A stretch of DNA of 64,000 nucleotides from Usitatibacter palustris (GCF_013003985.1 NZ_CP053073.1:2914001-2978000); one strand, 5' to 3'. Counted from the first letter of the stretch, positions 34,469 through 43,995 are shown. Notes: generated by a model from the letters alone, not told the origin. Made by a program: numbers and translations.

Positions 34469-35569
34469 TCAGCGGCGACCGAATCCTTGCATCGGTCCCG
34501 GACCAGAAGTAGCAAATCCCGGGGTCGGGCTGGTGGGGCCGCGATGGAAGGTGATCGCCGACCAGTCGCCGGTGTCGATCGCGTTACGCAATGCGGTACG
34601 GTACTGCTGCTGCAACATGGCGTCGTGCGGCGACGCCGCGTAGTACTGGATGTAATCGGGCAGGTTGCCGGCCTCGCAATGCCCCTGGTACGCGCAACCA
34701 TTCAGGATGCGGGCATTGTTGTCGCCGCATGCATAACCGTAATCACACGCGGCGATGGCGAACGCGTTCATCAACGCGCGGCCTTCCGCGTTGGCCTGGT
34801 CCGGACCGATTCGCAACGAAACATCACGGAACGTGTTCGAGAGCACGCGGCCCGCGGCGAGGATCGCTTCCGGATCCTTCGAACTGAAGGCGCCCTTGAG
34901 CGAATCGATCTGCCCCTCGCTGAGCGTCGGGCGGCGCGAGTCGGAGCTGCGGCGCTCGACCCACATTTCCTGCTCGACGATCGACGCGCGCGCCGCCGGG
35001 CTGCCGGCCGCGGCCGCGTCCTTCAACTTCTGGCCGAGCTCGGCCTCGGTAGTCACCAGGCCACTGAGGCCCACGCACTTGTCCTCGGCGAGCTGCTCGA
35101 AGGCGGCGACGCGCTTGGCCTTCGACGGATCCTTGTCGGAGAGGCTCGCGAGGTAATCGCGGCGCTGTTCATCGCTGGGCGCGCGCGGCTGGCGGGCATT
35201 GCGGCCGGTGATGGTGGCGCAGGCGCGCAGGATTTTCTGGAGGATGTACTGGCCCTCCGCCGTCTGGCCTTCCGTGGTGTTGTGCAGGCGGTCGTAGAGC
35301 GCCTTGTAGGTGCGGGCGGTGGCGAAATCGTTAGAAATTGTTGCGCGGGCCGGCGCGGACACGGAAACACCGGCCGCCGACGGGCGAACGAGCCCGGATC
35401 CGGCCGAAACGCCCTCCACGCTGCTGCGCTGCGAGCCGTTCACGCCACGCTCCGCGGTGGACGTCGTGCGCGCGGTCGCTCCCGCGTCCGTCGCCTTCCA
35501 GGGCCACAGGGCATACGCCGCGACGAGACTCGCGACGGCAGCGACTCCGAACAGCCATTTCGCCTTCAC
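34469..35569 (-). CDS. Exported or membrane-anchored protein of unknown function
   Basis: 366 residues. The N-terminus [21 protein letters not shown] is a membrane anchor or uncleaved signal, followed by a low-complexity Ser/Thr/Ala-rich stretch and a helical domain with cysteines ([36 protein letters not shown]). The last four could form two disulfides. The end is Gly/Pro-rich. No domain recognised. Its start overlaps the stop of the GMC oxidoreductase gene (ATGA), so both are cotranscribed; the reason for the pairing is unknown. Confidence 0.72.
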   Translation of the reverse strand: MKAKWLFGVAAVASLVAAYALWPWKATDAGATARTTSTAERGVNGSQRSSVEGVSAGSGLVRPSAAGVSVSAPARATISNDFATARTYKALYDRLHNTTEGQTAEGQYILQKILRACATITGRNARQPRAPSDEQRRDYLASLSDKDPSKAKRVAAFEQLAEDKCVGLSGLVTTEAELGQKLKDAAAAGSPAARASIVEQEMWVERRSSDSRRPTLSEGQIDSLKGAFSSKDPEAILAAGRVLSNTFRDVSLRIGPDQANAEGRALMNAFAIAACDYGYACGDNNARILNGCAYQGHCEAGNLPDYIQYYAASPHDAMLQQQYRTALRNAIDTGDWSAITFHRGPTSPTPGFATSGPGPMQGFGRR

Positions 35570-37173
35570 TCACGATCCTCCTGGATCAGGGCCGCACCCT
35601 TCTCCGCAATCATATAGGTAGGGGCATTGGTGTTGCCCGAGGTGATGCGCGGCATCACCGATGCATCGATAACGCGCAAACCCTCGATTCCGTGCACGCG
35701 AAGCCGGGCATCCACGACCGCCCCGGGGTCCGTTCCCATGCGGCAGGTTCCGATCGGATGGAAGATCGTCGTGCCCAGGTCGCCCGCCGCCTTCACCAGC
35801 TCGCGGTCGGACTCGACCGGCGTGCCGGGCCGCCATTCCTGCGGGGCGTAGCGGGCCAGCGCCTCGGCAGCCATGATCCGGCGCGTGAAACGCATCGCAT
35901 CGGCAGCCACGCGTTGGTCCTCGGGCGTGGACAGATAGTTCAACCGGATCTGCGGCGCCGCGTGCGGATCGGGCGAGGCGATGCGCACGAATCCGCGCGA
36001 GGTCGGCCGCAGGTTACAAACGGAAGGCGTGATCGCGGCAAACGCATGCAACGGTTCGCCGAAGCGGTCGAGCGAAAGCGGCTGCACGTGCCATTCGATG
36101 TTCGCGGTGGGCTGCGCCGGATCGCTCTTCGCGAAGGCACCCAGCTGCGACGGCGGCATCGTGAGGGGGCCCGTCTTGCGCAGCAGGTATTCGGCGCCCA
36201 TCGCCGCACGCCCCCACCAGTTGCGCGCGCGGTCGTTGAGCGTCACGACGCCGCTCACCTTGTAGACCATGCGGATCTGCAGGTGATCGTGGAGGTTCTC
36301 GCCGACCCCGGGCCGCGCGAGCGTCACCGCGATGCCGTGCTTCTTGAGCAGCTCCGGATCGCCCACGCCGGAAAGCTGCAGGAGCTGCGGCGAGCCGATC
36401 GCGCCCGCGGCGAGGATCACGGATTGGCGCGCCGCCGCGAAACGCGCCTCGCCGCCGACGCGGTATTCGATTCCCGTCGCGCGCCGCACGCCGTCGCTGG
36501 TCGCGATCCGGATGCGCGTGACGTGCGCGTTCATCTGCAGCGTGAGGTTCGATCGCGCAAGTGCCGGCCGCAGCCACGCCTTGGTGGCACTCCAGCGCCG
36601 GCCGCTGCGCTGGTTCACGTGGAAGTACGCGTTGCCGAAATTGTCGCCGCGGTTGAATTCGGGAATCTTCGGGATTCCGCATTGCTCGGCCGCTACGCGC
36701 CAGGCATCGAGGATGTCCCAGCGCACGCGCGGGCGTTCCACTCGGAGCTCGCCGCCCGCGCCATGCCACTCATCGGCGCCGCCGAAGTAATCCTCCATGC
36801 CCTTGAAGAGCGGCAGCACGTCGCGCCATCCCCAGCCCGGCAGGCCGAGCGATTCCCAGTAGTCGTAGTCCTCGCGCTGGCCGCGCATGTAGACCATCGC
36901 GTTGATCGACGAGCAACCGCCGAGCACCTTGCCGCGCGCGTAGCCGAGCTGCCGACCGTTGAGGCCGGTGTCCGCTTCGGTCTTGAAGCACCAGTCGGTG
37001 CGCGGATGGCCGATCGTATAAAGGTAGCCGACCGGAATGTCGATCCAGTACCAGTCGTCCTTGCCGCCGGCTTCGAGGAGCAGCACCGTGGACTTTCCGT
37101 CGGCCGTGAGGCGATTGGCGAGCACGCAGCCCGCGCTGCCAGCACCCACGACGACGTAGTCGTACTCGGCCAT
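35566..37173 (-). CDS. GMC-family FAD oxidoreductase (choline dehydrogenase-like)
   Basis: 535 residues. The FAD-binding dinucleotide motif VVVGAGSAGCVLANRL opens the protein, followed by LLEAGG, GYARGKVLGGCSSINAMVYMRG (GMC signature 1), AAGAIGSPQLLQLSGVG (signature 2), the catalytic histidine in TIFHPIGTCRMG, and the final FAD loop with GNTNAPTYMIAEKGA. No signal peptide. The name of the substrate cannot be fixed: choline, glucose, aryl alcohols and polyethylene glycol are all used by relatives, and there is no bet gene nearby. Its stop overlaps the start of the unknown gene below. Confidence 0.9.
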   Translation of the reverse strand: MAEYDYVVVGAGSAGCVLANRLTADGKSTVLLLEAGGKDDWYWIDIPVGYLYTIGHPRTDWCFKTEADTGLNGRQLGYARGKVLGGCSSINAMVYMRGQREDYDYWESLGLPGWGWRDVLPLFKGMEDYFGGADEWHGAGGELRVERPRVRWDILDAWRVAAEQCGIPKIPEFNRGDNFGNAYFHVNQRSGRRWSATKAWLRPALARSNLTLQMNAHVTRIRIATSDGVRRATGIEYRVGGEARFAAARQSVILAAGAIGSPQLLQLSGVGDPELLKKHGIAVTLARPGVGENLHDHLQIRMVYKVSGVVTLNDRARNWWGRAAMGAEYLLRKTGPLTMPPSQLGAFAKSDPAQPTANIEWHVQPLSLDRFGEPLHAFAAITPSVCNLRPTSRGFVRIASPDPHAAPQIRLNYLSTPEDQRVAADAMRFTRRIMAAEALARYAPQEWRPGTPVESDRELVKAAGDLGTTIFHPIGTCRMGTDPGAVVDARLRVHGIEGLRVIDASVMPRITSGNTNAPTYMIAEKGAALIQEDRE

Positions 37174-37245
37174 CGAGCCTCCGTGAAAGAGCAGGGATGC
37201 TATCCGCGCTTGACACCCACCCGCAAATAGGATTCTGATAGAACA

Positions 37246-37261
37246 GACAGTCTTAACTGTC
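37246..37261. promoter_or_regulatory. Operator-like palindrome GACAGT-N4-ACTGTC
   Basis: A perfect 6-bp inverted repeat with a 4-base centre, in the 139-base gap before the large secreted cytochrome-like gene and 30 bases after a TTGACA at 37210-37215. A second palindrome follows 6 bases later. Together they look like tandem binding sites for a dimeric regulator. Confidence 0.5.
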
Positions 37262-37267
37262 GTGAAA

Positions 37268-37285
37268 TTAGAACAAATATTCTAA
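37268..37285. promoter_or_regulatory. Operator-like palindrome TTAGAA-N6-TTCTAA
   Basis: A perfect 6-bp inverted repeat with centre CAAATA, 27 bases before the start codon of the 1320-residue protein. AT-rich, thus more likely by chance than the first one, but two perfect dyads in 40 bases of a high-GC genome is suggestive. Confidence 0.45.
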
Positions 37286-37312
37286 GTCGTATCCGTTCGG
37301 GAGGAAATCGCC

Positions 37313-40300
37313 ATGCCATCGCTCCGCGCGTTGCTTCGCGTATCCGTGTTCGCCTGCCTGCTGCCCTTCCTCGGCGCGCCGCTCGCGTCGCGGGCCCAGG
37401 GACCCGGGCTACCGAACCTCACCTACACCGCGGCCGAGGTCTTCAAGCCACTCTCGACGATCCACAGCTTCGCCGGAACCTCCGAGCGCGGCCAGGGCGC
37501 GGTCGTGATGCACGACGGCTACATGCTCGTCCTCTACGCGCCGGATTCGGGGCGCGCGGGCGGCGGATTTGCCTTCTATGACATTTCCAACCCGCGATCT
37601 CCCGTGCTGGTATCGAAGCGCGACGAGTCGGCGATCCGCGAGCCGCACGGCTTCGGCTTCACCAACAGCCTGGGTGGCCACTACGCGGTGGTGCAGTCGA
37701 TCCGCGGTATCCAGTTCTGGGACTGGACCAACGTTTCCTCTCCGGTCCTGCTGAAGGACATGACGCTGCCTGGCGTCCAGGAGTCGGACTACGACCTGGG
37801 CGCGTGGTGGGCGTTCTGGCAGGCACCCTATGTGTACGTCGGTGGATCGGGCAACGGCCTGTACGTCGTGAATGCGAGCGATCCGCGCAACCCCACGCTC
37901 GTGCGCACCGTGCCCACCAGCACGTGGGGCAGCTTCCGCGTCGGTCCCACCTTCGCGGTCGGCAACCTGCTCGTGATGAGCAGCATGGATCGCAGCGGCC
38001 TCGTGACGATGGACATCAGCGATCCGGGCAACCCGACGCTGCTGCGCTCGGTGGCGACCGGCCCCGCGATCTACAGCGCGACCGTCAACGGCGACCGCAT
38101 CATCGCCGCGGGCGGTGAAGGCTTCCTCTATATCTACGACATCAGCAACCCAACCGCGATCACCGAGATCCGCCACTCGGGCGACATGGGCGGCAAGGGC
38201 GGCTACGTCTCGATCCAGGATGGCTTCGCCCACGTCGGTGCGTCGAACAACTACGCGAAGGTGAATCTCTCCACCGCCGCGATCGCCGGCACCGGCACCT
38301 CGGGCATCGCCAGCCGCGACGAGGACTTCGCGACGGTGCTCGGCAACCTCGTGTTCGTCGGCAACGATCACGGCAACGGCAGCGTGCTCATGCCGCACCA
38401 GACCGCGCGCGACACGACCGGGCCTTCGGTCAACATGGTCTCGCCGAAGAACAACGCCACCAACCAGGCGCGCACGAGCCGCGTGGGCATCACGCTCACC
38501 GATGCGGTGGACCTGCGCACCGTGAGCACCTCGACCTTCATCGTGCGGCCCGTGGGAGGCAGCGCGCTGCCCGGGAAGTACAGCTCGCAGACGGGCATCG
38601 TGAATTTCTGGCCCGACACGCAGTTCGCGGCCGGGACAACTTATGAAGTGGTGGTGACCGCCGGCGGCATGAAGGATTGGGCAGGTAACGGCGTGCCCAC
38701 CGCATTCACCTCGCGCTTCACCACGGCAGGCAGCGTGAACGTGTCGTGCACGCTCGCCGCGCGCACGCCCGCGCGCGTGAATACGAACGTCGCGTTCGCG
38801 CCCGGATCGGTTTCCGGATCGGGCACGATCCAGTACGCGTGGGACTTCGGCGACGGCGCGACCACGCCCTTCTCCACCACGGCCAACGCAAGCCACACGT
38901 ATTCGACGACCGCGCACTACGCCGCGAAGCTCACCGTCACCAACGGGTCGACCACCGGCACGTGCTCCGCGAACCAGACGATCCACACGCCGCCCACGAC
39001 CGTCGCCCCGCGCTCCTCGAGCACGATGGCCTTCGACAACGCCCGCAGCCGCGTGTGGGCCGTGAACTCCGACACCAACACCGTCACGGCGATCAACACC
39101 GCGAACCTCACGAAGGTGCTGGAGACGGCGGTGGGCGAGAGCCCGCAGACGATCGCGCAGGCTCCGGATGGCCGCATCTGGGTGACCAACCTGGGCTCGG
39201 GCACGATCAGCATCCTCAACCCCGACACGGGTGCGATCGCGCAGACGCTCACGCTTGCGCGCGGCTCGCGCCCCTTCGCCGTCCTCTTCAGTCCCGACAA
39301 CGGCGCGGCGTACGTGACGCTGCAGGGAACCGGGCAGCTCCTCGAGCTCAACCCCGCGAACGGCGCCGTGATCGGGACGTTGTCCGTGGGTCCGTGGCCG
39401 CGTTCGCTCGCGATCACCGGAGATTCGACGCGCCTCCTCGTCAGCCGCTTCATTTCGCCGGCCTCGCGCGGCGAGCTGGTCGACGTGAGTCTCGTCACGT
39501 TCGCCGTCACGCGCACCTTCGCGCTCGCAGCCGACCCGGGCCCCGACACGGAGTCGAGCGGCCGCGGCATCCCGAACTACCTCGGCGCGCTCGCGATCCA
39601 GCCCGATGGCGCGCGCGCGTGGGTCCCGTCCAAGAAGGACAACACCTTCCGCGGCGCCTTCCGCGACGGCCAGCCGCTCACGTTCGAATCCACGGTGCGC
39701 ACCATCGTCTCGCAGCTCGACCTCGGCACGAACGCCGAGGTGCTGTCGGCGCGCATCGACCTGAACGACCGCGACATGGCCAACGCCGTGGTCTTCAGCC
39801 CGATCGGCGATTACGCGTTCGTCTCCACGCAGGGCACCAACCTCGTGGAGGTCGTCGACGTCTACAACCGTCAGATCGTCACGGGCCTCGTGAACGTGGG
39901 CCGCGCGCCGCGCGGGCTGCTGCTCGCCAACGGCCGGCTCTACGTGCAGAACTTCATGTCGCGAAGTGTCGCAATCTACGACGTGAGCGGCATCCTCGCC
40001 TCCACGTCGAACAACTACACGCAAGTCGCCAGCATCACGACGATCGCCGCCGAAACGCTCGCGGCGAACGTGCTCAACGGCAAGCGGATCTTCTACAACG
40101 CCGACGACGCGCGCATGAACCGCGACAAGTACATCTCGTGCGCAAGCTGCCACCAGGACGGCGGGCAGGACGGGCGCGTGATGGACTTCACCGACCGCGG
40201 CGAGGGCTTCCGCAACACCGTCGCACTCACCGGACGGCGCGGCACCGGCCAGGGCCGCGTGCACTGGACCGCGAACTTCGACGAGATCCAGGACTTCGAG

Positions 40301-41275
40301 CACGACATCCGCAACGCCTTCCTCGGCACGGGCTTCATGACCAATGCGCAGTTCAACACCGGCACGCGCAACACGCCGCTGGGCGACCCGAAGACGGGCG
40401 TCAGCGCGGACCTCGATGCGCTGGCGGCGTACGTCAGCTCGTTGAGCTCCGTGGGCACGAGCCCGTTCCGCAACGCCGACGGCTCGCTCACCGCCGCCGC
40501 CGTCGCGGGCCAGGCGCTGTTCGCCTCGCAGGGGTGCAACAGTTGCCACTCGGGAGCGGACTTCACCGACAGCGCGATCGGCACCCTGCACGATGTCGGC
40601 ACGATCAAGGCCTCGTCGGGCCGAAGACTCAACCAGGCCCTTACCGGCTTCGACACGCCAACATTGAAGGGCGTGTGGGAGACGGCGCCGTACCTGCACG
40701 ACGGTTCGGCAGCCACGCTGCGCGACGTGCTCACGACGCAGAACACGTCCAATCGCCACGGCAACACCACGTCGCTCACCAGCACGCAGCTCGACCAGAT
40801 CGTGGCGTACCTGCAGCAGATCGATAACACCAACGACGGCGCCGGCGCGCTCCTCACCACGCTGTCGGTGAAGGACACGGCCAACGCCGCCGATTGGTCG
40901 ATCCAGGCGAACCTGCAGAACGGCGGCACGGTGTACGGCGACCGCACGTTCACGTTCACCACGGTGCCAACGCTCGTGGCCGGCAGTGCATGGATCCGCA
41001 CGGCCAACGACTCGAAGACCTACACCGGCAATCCGACGGTGACGTTCTCGGTGACGGCGGCAGCCGACGTGTACGTGGGATTGAACACGGCAGGCCCGGT
41101 GCCTTCGTGGGTCGATGCGACGTGGACGAACAGCGGCCAGTCGATCGTCACGCGCGAAGCCGACGGCACCAGCCGCACCTACAGCCTCTATCGCAAGCGC
41201 TTCAACGCAGGCCAGGTCGCGCTCGGACCGTGGAACAACTCGGCCAGCATGTACCTCGTGATCGCCAAGCCCTAA
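37313..41275 (+). CDS. Giant secreted multidomain protein with c-type cytochrome (MauG/CCP-like) domain
   Basis: 1320 residues with a signal peptide ending ASRAQ; GGGAGG-type ribosome site (GGGAGG) 11 bases upstream. Domains in order, by my reading: LVIVD-type repeats with FYDISNP and YDISNP at about residues 85-290; an Ig-like domain (GPSVNMVSPKNNATNQ); a PKD domain with WDFGDG (about 500-545); a YVTN-type beta-propeller (GRIWVTNLGSGTISILNP) to about 910; a dihaem peroxidase-like domain with CASCHQDG near 945 and CNSCHSG near 1078; and a C-terminal domain of about 137 residues that is nearly repeated in the next gene. Likely outside the cell or periplasmic, redox-active; substrate unknown. 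Confidence 0.85.
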   Translation: MPSLRALLRVSVFACLLPFLGAPLASRAQGPGLPNLTYTAAEVFKPLSTIHSFAGTSERGQGAVVMHDGYMLVLYAPDSGRAGGGFAFYDISNPRSPVLVSKRDESAIREPHGFGFTNSLGGHYAVVQSIRGIQFWDWTNVSSPVLLKDMTLPGVQESDYDLGAWWAFWQAPYVYVGGSGNGLYVVNASDPRNPTLVRTVPTSTWGSFRVGPTFAVGNLLVMSSMDRSGLVTMDISDPGNPTLLRSVATGPAIYSATVNGDRIIAAGGEGFLYIYDISNPTAITEIRHSGDMGGKGGYVSIQDGFAHVGASNNYAKVNLSTAAIAGTGTSGIASRDEDFATVLGNLVFVGNDHGNGSVLMPHQTARDTTGPSVNMVSPKNNATNQARTSRVGITLTDAVDLRTVSTSTFIVRPVGGSALPGKYSSQTGIVNFWPDTQFAAGTTYEVVVTAGGMKDWAGNGVPTAFTSRFTTAGSVNVSCTLAARTPARVNTNVAFAPGSVSGSGTIQYAWDFGDGATTPFSTTANASHTYSTTAHYAAKLTVTNGSTTGTCSANQTIHTPPTTVAPRSSSTMAFDNARSRVWAVNSDTNTVTAINTANLTKVLETAVGESPQTIAQAPDGRIWVTNLGSGTISILNPDTGAIAQTLTLARGSRPFAVLFSPDNGAAYVTLQGTGQLLELNPANGAVIGTLSVGPWPRSLAITGDSTRLLVSRFISPASRGELVDVSLVTFAVTRTFALAADPGPDTESSGRGIPNYLGALAIQPDGARAWVPSKKDNTFRGAFRDGQPLTFESTVRTIVSQLDLGTNAEVLSARIDLNDRDMANAVVFSPIGDYAFVSTQGTNLVEVVDVYNRQIVTGLVNVGRAPRGLLLANGRLYVQNFMSRSVAIYDVSGILASTSNNYTQVASITTIAAETLAANVLNGKRIFYNADDARMNRDKYISCASCHQDGGQDGRVMDFTDRGEGFRNTVALTGRRGTGQGRVHWTANFDEIQDFEHDIRNAFLGTGFMTNAQFNTGTRNTPLGDPKTGVSADLDALAAYVSSLSSVGTSPFRNADGSLTAAAVAGQALFASQGCNSCHSGADFTDSAIGTLHDVGTIKASSGRRLNQALTGFDTPTLKGVWETAPYLHDGSAATLRDVLTTQNTSNRHGNTTSLTSTQLDQIVAYLQQIDNTNDGAGALLTTLSVKDTANAADWSIQANLQNGGTVYGDRTFTFTTVPTLVAGSAWIRTANDSKTYTGNPTVTFSVTAAADVYVGLNTAGPVPSWVDATWTNSGQSIVTREADGTSRTYSLYRKRFNAGQVALGPWNNSASMYLVIAKP
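40862..41272 (+). repeat. Copy 1 of a duplicated C-terminal domain
   Basis: Encodes the domain that starts LSVKDTANAADWSIQ and ends NSASMYLVIAKP at the end of the 1320-residue protein. The second copy lies at 43472-43882 at the end of the next gene. My hand alignment has about 29 differences in 136 residues and no gaps; the DNA is also much alike. Confidence 0.85.
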
Positions 41276-41308
41276 GACGCAGCGCACGCAACTTCAACGG
41301 AGGTTCCC

Positions 41309-43882
41309 ATGTTCGCGAGACTGATCGCGCTGTGCCTGTCCGCCTGTGCATTGGCGGCAAGTGCGGCCACCGTGCCGGTGGGCTTCATCGACCGGCAGAT
41401 TGCCACCGGCTTCACCAGCCCCACCGCGCTCACCGTGCTTCCCGACGGGCGCGTGCTCGCCATGCAGCAGAACGGCATCATCCGCATCATCAAGGGCGAC
41501 GTGCTGCTCGGCACCAACTTCTGGGGCGTGCCCAACGTCGACTCCACCAATGAGCGCGGGTGCCTCGGGATCGTTCCCGATCCGCAGTTCGCCACGAACC
41601 ACTACGTCTACGTCTACTGCACGATCACCAACGGGACCGCGAGCAACAATCGCATCATCCGCGTGACCGAGGCCAACGACACGATCGTCGCCAACAGCGC
41701 GACCACGATCTTCCAGTTGCCCAACGTGCCCTCGGCCACGCGCTGGCACATGGGCGGCGCGCTGAAATTCGCGCCCGACGGCAAGCTCTACGTCGCCGTG
41801 GGCAACCACGAGGACAACCCGCAGCCGCCCGCCACCGCGAACTCCCAGAACCTCTCGAGCGCGTTCGGCAAGATCCTGCGCATCAACAAGGACGGCACGA
41901 TCCCGAGCGACAACCCGTACGTATCCGTCACGGGTGCGTACACGGCGATCTGGAACATGGGCCACCGCAACCCCTTCGCGTTCGACATCCAGCCCGTCAC
42001 GGGCCGCATGATGATCGGCGACGTGGGCCAGGGCACGTGGGAGGAGATCAACGACGGCATTCGCGGCGGCAACTACGGCTGGCCCAACTACGAAGGGCCG
42101 GAGAACGACGCGAACTTCATTCCGCCGTTCTATTCGTACAACCACAACACCGGCGGCTGCTCGGTCACCGGTGTCGCGTTCTACAACCCGACCACCGCGC
42201 AGTTCCCCGCTTCGTACGTGGGCAAGGTGCTGTTCGAGGACTTCTGCCAGGGCAACATCCGCGTGCTCGATCCTTCCAACGCGGCGGTGACGGCCTTCGT
42301 GACCGGCATCAGCTTCCCGACGAACATCGCGGTCGCCCCCGACGGCGGCGTGTACTACATGGCGAGGAACCAGCAGACCGGCAACCCGAACCCGGGTGGC
42401 GGCACGCTCTCGAAGATCACGTACACGGGGAGCCAGGCGCCGCGCATCACGCTCAACCCGCAGAGCCAGACGATCGTGCTGGGCAGCCCCGTCACCTTCA
42501 CGGTGGCGGCCGATGGCGCGACGAGCTACCAGTGGCAACGCAACGCCGCCAATATCTCCGGCGCCACCGCGACCTCGTACACGATCGCGGCCACCGCGAC
42601 GGGTGACAACGCCGCGCGCTTCCGCGCGATGGCGACCAACTCGTTCGGCTCGGCGTTCTCGAGTGAGGCCACGCTCACCGTCACGACCAACCACTTCCCG
42701 GTCGCGACGATCACGCTGCCGACGGCGGCCACGGAGTTCGCTTCCGGCACCGTCATCAACTACGCGGGCACGGGCACGGACCAGGAGGACGGCAACCTGC
42801 CGGCGAGTGCGTTCACGTGGCAGGTCGATTTCCAGCACGACAGCCACCAACACCCGTTCGTCCCCGCGACCACGGGCTCGACCAGTGGCTCGTTCACCGT
42901 TCCCGATTTCGAGACAGAGGCGAACGTGTGGCTGCGCATCTTCCTCACGGTGCGTGATGCCGGCGGCCAGACGCACTCGGCCTCCCGCAACATCTATCCC
43001 GCGACGCAACTCTCCTCGCTCACGCCGACCGGCACACCCGTCAACGGCTGGGGTCCGTTCGAGAAGGACCGCAGCAATGGCGAGCAGGGCGCGGCCGACG
43101 GCCGGCCGATGGTCATCGGCGGCATCCCGTTCAACAAGGGGCTGGGCGTGCATGCGCCTTCGGACATCCGCTTCAATCTCGGCGGCACCTGCTCGGGCGT
43201 CTTCGTGTCCGACGTCGGCCTGGATGACGAAGTGGGCGACAACGGCAGCGTCGTGTTCCAGGTCTACCTCGACAACGTCATCGCCTACGACAGCGGGCTG
43301 ATGCGCGGCAGCGAGGGGCGCAAGTCGTTGAGCGTGAGCGTGGCCGGCAAGACCGAACTCCGCCTGGTGGTCACGGATGGCGGCGACGGCAACGGGTACG
43401 ACCACGCCGATTGGGGTGCGGGTCGCATCACGGGCTGCGGTTCGGCTCCGCCCGTCGTGTCGATCACCAACCTGTCGGTGAAGGACACGGCCAACGCGGC
43501 CGACTGGTCGATCCGCACCAACCTGCAGGCGGGCAACCAGGTCTACGGCGACCGCACGTTCACGTTCACCACCGTGCCCTCGCTCGTCGCGGGCTCGGCG
43601 TGGATCCGCACGGCCAACGACTCGAAGACGTACACGGGCAACCCCGCCGTGACGTTCACGATCGGCGCCGCGCAGGACGTGTACGTCGGCGCCAACGACA
43701 TCGGCCCCAAGCCGGCGTGGATCGATGCGACGTGGGTCGATAGCGGCCAGAACATCGTGACGCTCGAAGCCGACGGTACCAGCCGCACCTACAGCCTCTA
43801 CCGCAAGCGCTTCAACGCGGGAACGGTGTCGCTCGGGCCGTGGGGAAGCGGCTCGAGCATGTACCTGATCATCGTGAAGTAG
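41309..43882 (+). CDS. Secreted PQQ-type sugar dehydrogenase with Ig-like and NPCBM domains
   Basis: 857 residues with a signal peptide (LIALCLSACALAASAATV). The first 380 residues are a PQQ-dependent aldose-dehydrogenase-like propeller (FTSPTALTVLPDGRVLAMQQ, WHMGGALKFAPDGKLYVAVG, MGHRNPFAFDI, GTWEEIN, NYGWPNYEG). An Ig-like domain follows (ITLNPQSQTIVLGSPVTF, YQWQRNAANISG), then an Fn3-like part, then an NPCBM-type domain (GIPFNKGLGVHAPSDI, DVGLDDEVGDNG) that commonly binds carbohydrate, and last the domain shared with the preceding gene. The two genes are 33 bases apart with a GGAGG site in between. The whole looks like an extracellular sugar oxidase with a carbohydrate anchor. Confidence 0.85.
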   Translation: MFARLIALCLSACALAASAATVPVGFIDRQIATGFTSPTALTVLPDGRVLAMQQNGIIRIIKGDVLLGTNFWGVPNVDSTNERGCLGIVPDPQFATNHYVYVYCTITNGTASNNRIIRVTEANDTIVANSATTIFQLPNVPSATRWHMGGALKFAPDGKLYVAVGNHEDNPQPPATANSQNLSSAFGKILRINKDGTIPSDNPYVSVTGAYTAIWNMGHRNPFAFDIQPVTGRMMIGDVGQGTWEEINDGIRGGNYGWPNYEGPENDANFIPPFYSYNHNTGGCSVTGVAFYNPTTAQFPASYVGKVLFEDFCQGNIRVLDPSNAAVTAFVTGISFPTNIAVAPDGGVYYMARNQQTGNPNPGGGTLSKITYTGSQAPRITLNPQSQTIVLGSPVTFTVAADGATSYQWQRNAANISGATATSYTIAATATGDNAARFRAMATNSFGSAFSSEATLTVTTNHFPVATITLPTAATEFASGTVINYAGTGTDQEDGNLPASAFTWQVDFQHDSHQHPFVPATTGSTSGSFTVPDFETEANVWLRIFLTVRDAGGQTHSASRNIYPATQLSSLTPTGTPVNGWGPFEKDRSNGEQGAADGRPMVIGGIPFNKGLGVHAPSDIRFNLGGTCSGVFVSDVGLDDEVGDNGSVVFQVYLDNVIAYDSGLMRGSEGRKSLSVSVAGKTELRLVVTDGGDGNGYDHADWGAGRITGCGSAPPVVSITNLSVKDTANAADWSIRTNLQAGNQVYGDRTFTFTTVPSLVAGSAWIRTANDSKTYTGNPAVTFTIGAAQDVYVGANDIGPKPAWIDATWVDSGQNIVTLEADGTSRTYSLYRKRFNAGTVSLGPWGSGSSMYLIIVK
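43472..43882 (+). repeat. Copy 2 of the duplicated C-terminal domain
   Basis: Encodes LSVKDTANAADWSIR to GSSMYLIIVK at the end of the PQQ-type protein; see the copy at 40862. The conserved blocks DRTFTFTTVP, VAGSAWIRTANDSKTYTGNP and ADGTSRTYSLYRKRFNAG are the same in both, while loops differ. Confidence 0.85.
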
Positions 43883-43898
43883 GCCAATGCTGTATTAG

Positions 43899-43937
43899 TG
43901 CGTCGCCGCGCCAACGCGGTGCAGGCGCGGTGACGCA
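43899..43937. terminator. 14-bp hairpin after the PQQ-type gene
   Basis: TGCGTC-GCCGCGCC, an 11-base loop, then GGCGCGGTGACGCA: a 14-bp stem with one G-T wobble pair, starting 17 bases after the stop codon. No T-run follows. It probably ends the transcript of the secreted-protein pair before the amt promoter. Confidence 0.55.
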
Positions 43938-43950
43938 TTGCACAAACCCC

Positions 43951-43965
43951 GCACTCCCACCGTGC
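43951..43965. promoter_or_regulatory. NtrC-like site GCAC-N7-GTGC
   Basis: GCAC, seven bases (TCCCACC), GTGC. The spacing matches the NtrC consensus of enteric bacteria (GCAC-N7-GTGC), and the flanks extend the dyad to CCCGCAC/GTGCGGG. It lies about 32 bases upstream of the sigma-54-like promoter of the ammonium transporter. A hairpin in a terminator would look the same, so this is tentative. Confidence 0.45.
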
Positions 43966-43995
43966 GGGATTGCATGCCGCAGCCCCGGAAACGAG

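Noticed and set aside
35566..37173. Naming the GMC oxidoreductase betA
   Set aside because: Similarity to choline dehydrogenase is only at family level, with no betB, betI or choline transporter genes in the neighbourhood.
37409..41287. A 1292-codon minus-strand frame opposite the giant secreted gene
   Set aside because: Low-complexity Arg/Ala/Val/His composition and no family motif, while the plus strand has a signal peptide, haem motifs and recognised domains. An antisense shadow.
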